A program made the position numbers and the translations under genes. Positions 59,940-64,000 of a DNA stretch of 64,000 bases are shown piece by piece. The notes under the pieces were generated by a model that saw nothing but the letters and a program-made list of their open reading frames with translations, was not told where the DNA came from and ran no database searches. Every line of letters starts with the position of its first letter. The stretch's first letter is position 1. Origin of the DNA: Pseudomonadota bacterium (GTDB lineage: Bacteria > Pseudomonadota > Gammaproteobacteria > Steroidobacterales > Woeseiaceae); contig JADFNS010000003.1 in NCBI GenBank assembly GCA_022563255.1, forward strand, positions 62,001 to 126,000, given 5' to 3'.

Positions 59940-60635
59940 CTATTCTTCGCCAGGAATGGCCACCGGGGGCAACTCTATAGTCAACCGCCCATCGGCAGAC
60001 ACGGGTCCGCGGGCAACCGACCACGCTCGCACCGACAATGACTCGACGCCGTGCATATCCATGCCGTCGAATTTGCCGGAGCCGCCCGTCACCTTGGCGG
60101 TAGCCAGGGCGCCCGGCCCGAACGTGACATCGCCAAGCCAGTTTCCTTTCCAGGTATTTGCCGAGCTTCTGTAAGCCGGATATACAACCTCTTTAAAATA
60201 GCCCCAGTAATTTTCGACCTGCTCAACGAAGAACGCGCCTTTGCCGGGCAAATAGACGTACCAAACGCTATCAACCAACATCTCGCCGTTAAACAAGCGC
60301 GTTTTTTCCGACAACGACGATATCTTGACCCCGATTCCGGCTGGCCGATTCAGCGCGTCACGCATGACCGTAACCATTGCTGATGTTTGACGAATGGGCC
60401 TCTCCCAAAGTTCCGGCACATCCTCAGGATACGTGTCAACACGCGACCGACCGTCGTTCGTAAACAGAATATTTTCCGTAGATACACCGGAAAACGCCAG
60501 CGTAATCGTTTGCAAGTCAGTCACCGTTATCGGTGACAGTTTCTGTTTGCTGATGAACGGATTGTAAATCATGCCCGCAGCAAATATCACGGCCCCGAAG
60601 AAGACTCCCAGTACCAGCGCTATGACATATTTCAT
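59940..60635 (-). CDS. Membrane-anchored protein of an unnamed tandem family (paralogue A)
   Basis: This 231-aa protein has an N-terminal membrane helix (IALVLGVFFGAVIFAAGMIY) and a beta-rich extracytoplasmic domain. Its core DSVWYVYLPGKGAFFV, preceded by a GIGVKISS strand, matches the corresponding DWVIHLPARGSMFV/GVASRV in the next gene, so the two are paralogues. An extra middle segment (ENYWGYFKEVVYPAYRSS) and a C-terminal strand pair (RLTIELPPV) follow. No family is recognised. The start overlaps the upstream paralogue stop by four bases. Confidence 0.6.
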   Translation of the reverse strand: MKYVIALVLGVFFGAVIFAAGMIYNPFISKQKLSPITVTDLQTITLAFSGVSTENILFTNDGRSRVDTYPEDVPELWERPIRQTSAMVTVMRDALNRPAGIGVKISSLSEKTRLFNGEMLVDSVWYVYLPGKGAFFVEQVENYWGYFKEVVYPAYRSSANTWKGNWLGDVTFGPGALATAKVTGGSGKFDGMDMHGVESLSVRAWSVARGPVSADGRLTIELPPVAIPGEE

Positions 60636-61204
60636 TGGAGTAGCTCCGCTGCGCCGATATACGTTGCTGTCAGCTCGATGCGTCCGGACGGCGCATCTTC
60701 CTCACCTGACGTGTCGACCACCCAACGTTCCGAAACGATACCCGTTAAAAGTCCGAATTCGCGTGATCCTGCTCGAAGGCGGCCGGTTCGACTGCCGTTC
60801 TCCTTTGGCGCCGTACGCATGGTCACGAACATCGAACCGCGGGCCGGCAAATGAATAACCCAGTCGACGACATCCGCGCCATTTTCTGAGATCAGCACAC
60901 GGGAAGCGACGCCAATGACCTTGCCGATCGCATTATTGACCTTGAAGAGTTCTACCTGCACACCGGACAGCACCTCGTCGTCGGGCCACTCCAGTTTCTC
61001 GGGCAGCTGTTCGCTTCGTCCCGGGGCCCCAACCATGATCCGGTCCATGGGCAGGTTGATGTGAAATAACTCGGTATTGCCGCCATTGGGCGTAACCGAA
61101 ATGATTGACGGCCGACGCTCCTGATCCACCGCCGGAATCGCATACAGCGCACCAGCTGCCGCCACGATGCCCAGCAAAATCCCGAATAAGAATGTCTTTA
61201 GCAA
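60632..61204 (-). CDS. Membrane-anchored protein of an unnamed tandem family (paralogue B)
   Basis: This 190-aa protein has a membrane helix (FLFGILLGIVAAAGALYAIP) and a beta-rich domain with GVASRVLISENGADVVDWVIHLPARGSMFVTMR and the final RIELTATYIGAAELLQ. Similarity to paralogue A covers the central strands; this copy lacks the middle insert. It is the first gene of the pair, with a possible operator at 61278-61304. Role unknown; an inner-membrane periplasmic structural or assembly factor is a guess. Confidence 0.6.
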   Translation of the reverse strand: MLKTFLFGILLGIVAAAGALYAIPAVDQERRPSIISVTPNGGNTELFHINLPMDRIMVGAPGRSEQLPEKLEWPDDEVLSGVQVELFKVNNAIGKVIGVASRVLISENGADVVDWVIHLPARGSMFVTMRTAPKENGSRTGRLRAGSREFGLLTGIVSERWVVDTSGEEDAPSGRIELTATYIGAAELLQ

Positions 61205-61277
61205 AATCTCTCCGCCCTGCCGTTTAAGTGAGCCAAATCAGCCCCTCGCATCAAGTCTAGTTAAATACTACGCGCGA

Positions 61278-61304
61278 TCACAAACGCTGACAGCCGTTTT
61301 GTGA
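61278..61304. promoter_or_regulatory. Inverted repeat upstream of the tandem paralogue pair
   Basis: TCACAAACG (61278-61286) pairs with CGTTTTGTGA (61295-61304) apart from one extra T, around the small palindrome CTGACAG. It lies 74 bases before the start of paralogue B. On the minus strand no T-run follows, so it is not a clear gshA terminator; an operator is possible. Confidence 0.35.
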
Positions 61305-61350
61305 CCTGACGCACAAAAATGACCCGGCGGATACCGCAAATCACCGGTTT

Positions 61351-62976
61351 TCATCTGCTTCCATTGTCCGCGAAATAACGCTCCAGATACTCGTCCAGGC
61401 CGATCACGTCTGTTGCTTCGATTCGCTTCTGGCGCTCCAGCGACACCTGCACCTCATGCCTGAACTCTTCGGCTGCGGCTTCATTTAGCGGCGTGATCGA
61501 CGCGAAGTAGTCACGATGGCTCGCAGACATCGCCAGCGCAAACCGGGAAAATCCGATATTCGCCTGTTCGAGTTCGGCGATAATCCGCGCGGACGGCGTC
61601 GCATCCGGTTCATCGACAAGCTTCCTCATCCAACGGACGGCCTCGACGTAGCTGTCATTCTTGTCATGCCGGTCCAGCTGCGTCGCAACGGCCTGAACAC
61701 GATCGATTATTTCGCTTGCCCAGTCTGTTACCGAGATCAGCTTACCCGCTCGAGACAAACGCAGATCCGGATCTCGCCCTCGCGTTGCAGTATCGGCATG
61801 ATTGCGCACCAGTTCACCGAGTTCCTCAGGCGCCAATTTTGGACTGTCCTCAAGCAGACAGTAGATCAGGAACGCCTCGGTGAATCGCATGGTGTTTTGA
61901 TTGATACCGCAAGGATCGAACAGATTGATATCCAGCGATCGAATTTCAACGTATTCGATTCCACCACGGCGCAATGCTGCAGTCGGTCGTTCGCCGGTGT
62001 TTGCGACGCGTTTGGGCCGGACGGGCGAATAGTACTCATTTTCGATTTGTAACAAATTTGCGTTCAGCTGCCGATAACGTCCGTCGACTTTCACGCCGAT
62101 TTTTTCATAAGACGGTTCCGGTGTTGCGATGACCTCGCTGAGGTCACGTACATATTCGTCGAGACTGTTCAGTGAAATATTGATGCGCGACTGATTCTGA
62201 TTATTGTAGCCAAGGTCGCTCATGCGCAACGACGTACCGTATCGCTCAAAATAAGTTTCCCCGTCGAGCGATTTCAATCTGGACGCACCGGTGCCCGCGA
62301 AGGACTTGCACAGTGCTGGCGATGCGCCGAATAAATAGAGTACCAGCCAGCCCATGCGTCGAAAATTTCGGATCATTCCCAAGTATTGTTCGGAACGAAA
62401 CGTATCGGTATCGGCGTCGTCGCCAACCATGTCCTGATAGGTCTTCCAGAATTTCTCCGGAAGCGAGTAATTGAAGTGCACGCCGGCAATGGTTTGCATC
62501 TGTCGTCCGTAGCGATACCCGAGACCGCGGCGGTAGATTGTCTTCATCCGACCGACGTTCGAGGTGCCGTAACGGGCCAGTGGAATTTTGTCGTCGTCCG
62601 GGATCTGGCATGGCATGCTGGCCGACCACAACATTTCGTCATCGAGTTGCGAGTACGTAAATTGATGAATGTCACAGATACGATTCAAGACTTCCCACGT
62701 CGTTGGATGCGGGGGAGTCACAAATTCCAGCAGCGCCTCCGAAAAGTCCGTGGTGATGTATCGATTGGTCAACGCCGACCCCAGCGCCACTGGATGTTCA
62801 TGGGTCGACAAGCTGCCGTCAGACGCTATCCGCAGCGACTCCTTCTCTATGCCCTTCAACCCACCGTACAGCAGGTCGCTGCCGGCGGCAGCGATGGTAT
62901 TCAGGCGTTTGTCGAAACCTTGTGTCAAGTGGGTCTTCCCGGAGGGTTCGTTTTCGTTCGCAAGAGGTTTTACCAT
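61351..62976 (-). CDS. gshA: Glutamate-cysteine ligase
   Basis: This first enzyme of glutathione synthesis (proteobacterial GshA type) is 541 aa long. Motifs include GLKGIEKESLRI at the N terminus, TTDFSEALLEFVTPPHP, SMPCQIPDDDKIPLA, YGRQMQTIAGVHFNYSLPE and EIRSLDINLFDPCGIN with the catalytic substrate contacts. AGAGG precedes the ATG. It is divergent from the bactofilin gene across 111 bases. Confidence 0.95.
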   Translation of the reverse strand: MVKPLANENEPSGKTHLTQGFDKRLNTIAAAGSDLLYGGLKGIEKESLRIASDGSLSTHEHPVALGSALTNRYITTDFSEALLEFVTPPHPTTWEVLNRICDIHQFTYSQLDDEMLWSASMPCQIPDDDKIPLARYGTSNVGRMKTIYRRGLGYRYGRQMQTIAGVHFNYSLPEKFWKTYQDMVGDDADTDTFRSEQYLGMIRNFRRMGWLVLYLFGASPALCKSFAGTGASRLKSLDGETYFERYGTSLRMSDLGYNNQNQSRINISLNSLDEYVRDLSEVIATPEPSYEKIGVKVDGRYRQLNANLLQIENEYYSPVRPKRVANTGERPTAALRRGGIEYVEIRSLDINLFDPCGINQNTMRFTEAFLIYCLLEDSPKLAPEELGELVRNHADTATRGRDPDLRLSRAGKLISVTDWASEIIDRVQAVATQLDRHDKNDSYVEAVRWMRKLVDEPDATPSARIIAELEQANIGFSRFALAMSASHRDYFASITPLNEAAAEEFRHEVQVSLERQKRIEATDVIGLDEYLERYFADNGSR

Positions 62977-63087
62977 AACCTCTCAGCGCGCGCGATCACG
63001 GCGGATTTATTCTGCCGGGAGGTAGATTCGAAATAAGGTAGTATTCGGGGAACATTTCTTTTTCTTCATCCGCGGAGCTCAGGCTGC

Positions 63088-63483
63088 ATGAACGAATCCA
63101 GGCTAAGACGAATGCGCGACCGATCATTAGGTACCGCGACGCTCATCAGCGATAGCTGCAAGATAAGCGGCGATATTACAGGCAAAGGCGACTTTTGGGT
63201 CAACGGCGAAATCGTGGGCGATTGCGATATAGACGGCACTGTCACGCTGGCTGGGAGCGGTTTCTGGCAAGGCGCGATCCGGGCCGACAACATTGTAATC
63301 GCCGGCCACGTCGAAGGAGATATTGCCGCCCGCGGCAAGGTGGAAATCACGGCAACGGCGAGAATCGCCGGTACGGTCAGTGGCGAAGCTATTGCTGTCG
63401 CCGAAGGCGCTATCGTTGAGGGAATAATGAAGACCACCGGACCATCAGAACCGCAGGCATTTGTCGAAAAACGCGACTCCTGA
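63088..63483 (+). CDS. Bactofilin (polymer-forming cytoskeletal protein)
   Basis: This 131-aa protein folds as a right-handed beta-helix of repeating strands: ISGDITGKGDFWVNGEIVGDCDIDGTVTL, then IRADNIVIAGHVEGDIAARGKVEITATARIAGTVSGEAIAV. The Gly-hydrophobic repeats with short disordered ends are the bactofilin signature. It self-assembles into filaments that organise cell shape or envelope machinery. No peptidase (LmdC type) partner gene is adjacent. Confidence 0.92.
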   Translation: MNESRLRRMRDRSLGTATLISDSCKISGDITGKGDFWVNGEIVGDCDIDGTVTLAGSGFWQGAIRADNIVIAGHVEGDIAARGKVEITATARIAGTVSGEAIAVAEGAIVEGIMKTTGPSEPQAFVEKRDS

Positions 63484-63575
63484 CAAAGTTATAGTCCAAC
63501 CTGGAAAGTTTTGATGTGCTCCACGCTGCGGGTGCTACACTGATCTCTGCTTTTTAGCCGAATAATAATTACGAG

Positions 63576-64000
63576 ATGATCGGCAACAGAATTCCGCGCT
63601 TTCTCCTGCTGTCGGTGGCACTCGCCGTCGCCGTTTCGGGCATTATGCTGTCTGTTTTCTACGGTCAGTACCGCTGGCTGGCGAACCAGATAACGCAAAC
63701 CAGCTCGGTTGAATACCACCGCCTGTTGCAGGCCAGTTTCGAACGTCGCGCCCGCTCACAAATGCATAATGCCGCCGACTTATTGAGCGCAGCGGCCGTC
63801 GATGGCGATCATGCAACCCTGCTCGCCGGCCTGAACGACATACTTTCGGGCAACAACAAGCTGCAGGGAATTCGCTACACGAACGCTTCGGGCCTGACTT
63901 ACCTTACGGGCGACTTCCCGGCGCAAGACAACACCGGGGAGACGATCTGGCTTGCAGATCGCCTCATCGTCGCCTATCCCATACTCGTCAATGAGGTCGA
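63576..64000 (+). CDS. Membrane sensor protein, N-terminal part (runs off the right edge)
   Basis: This open frame from the ATG at 63576 to the window end (141 codons) is not in the track because it has no stop. It encodes an N-terminal membrane helix (FLLLSVALAVAVSGIMLSVFY) and then a periplasmic helical sensor-like domain (SSVEYHRLLQASFERRARSQMHNAADLLSAA ... LLAGLNDILSGNNKLQGIRY). The layout matches N termini of membrane diguanylate cyclases, phosphodiesterases or histidine kinases. The output domain lies outside the window. Confidence 0.65.
   Translation, partial: MIGNRIPRFLLLSVALAVAVSGIMLSVFYGQYRWLANQITQTSSVEYHRLLQASFERRARSQMHNAADLLSAAAVDGDHATLLAGLNDILSGNNKLQGIRYTNASGLTYLTGDFPAQDNTGETIWLADRLIVAYPILVNEV

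Overview
The window looks like a chromosomal segment of a free-living Gammaproteobacterium. It carries Gram-negative envelope genes (lpxL-type acyltransferase, Kdo kinase, heptosyltransferases, hldD), the pair glnE/zinc-finger protein beside the heptose genes, a CysB/CysK pair, gshA, a GlyGly-CTERM protein, a LexA-type box and a class-I c-di-GMP riboswitch. Genus cannot be told from this sequence; a marine or sediment lineage of the Woeseiaceae/Chromatiales kind is only a guess. No tRNA, rRNA, insertion sequence, CRISPR array or prophage was seen. Genes are tightly packed, often overlap by 4-30 bases, and no gene-free stretch exceeds 300 bases.

Layout. 1-6.8 kb: a truncated lytic transglycosylase, a periplasmic AstE/AspA-type hydrolase, and an LPS inner-core/lipid A block. 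6.8-18 kb: glnE, a GAF-degenerate GGDEF-EAL protein, cysK/cysB, an SH3/YgiM protein, PBP4 (dacB) and a PAS-PAS-AAA+-Fis sigma-54 activator. 18.1-18.7 kb: a compact regulatory island containing tandem palindromes, a sigma-54 promoter, a 45-codon membrane or secreted peptide and a hairpin-rich terminated 3' region. 18.7-31.5 kb: housekeeping and membrane genes (a dienelactone-hydrolase-like lipoprotein without its catalytic residues, a Kef-type antiporter, NERD, DUF819, MBL and GIY-YIG proteins, a PlsC-like acyltransferase, an alkaline-ceramidase-like protein, folD, TPR, CBS, amidohydrolase, Thr/Ser dehydratase). 31.6-33 kb: a c-di-GMP riboswitch directly on an FAD-dependent aldonolactone-oxidase-like gene. 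33-41.7 kb: an RND operon with two adaptors and two permeases. 41.7-45.3 kb: a GlyGly-CTERM protein, a decayed EamA transporter, a TerB-like protein and an ECF sigma factor with a membrane partner. 45.4-51.5 kb: a 2-oxoacid:ferredoxin oxidoreductase operon with a GltD/ferredoxin fusion, then dihydroorotase. 51.6-64 kb: an ilvA with an internal deletion, a class II aldolase, a UvrD-like helicase behind a LexA box, an SLC13 permease with four RCK_C modules, a ferredoxin-reductase-type flavoprotein, a tandem pair of unnamed paralogues, gshA, bactofilin and a truncated membrane sensor.

The two most interesting parts are the sigma-54 island at 18.1-18.7 kb, whose pieces fit together as one activator-promoter-peptide/RNA unit, and the riboswitch-controlled oxidase at 31.6 kb. 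Two genes (EamA, ilvA) have lost internal stretches; these may be real pseudogenes or assembly errors. All assignments come from reading motifs; no database search was run.
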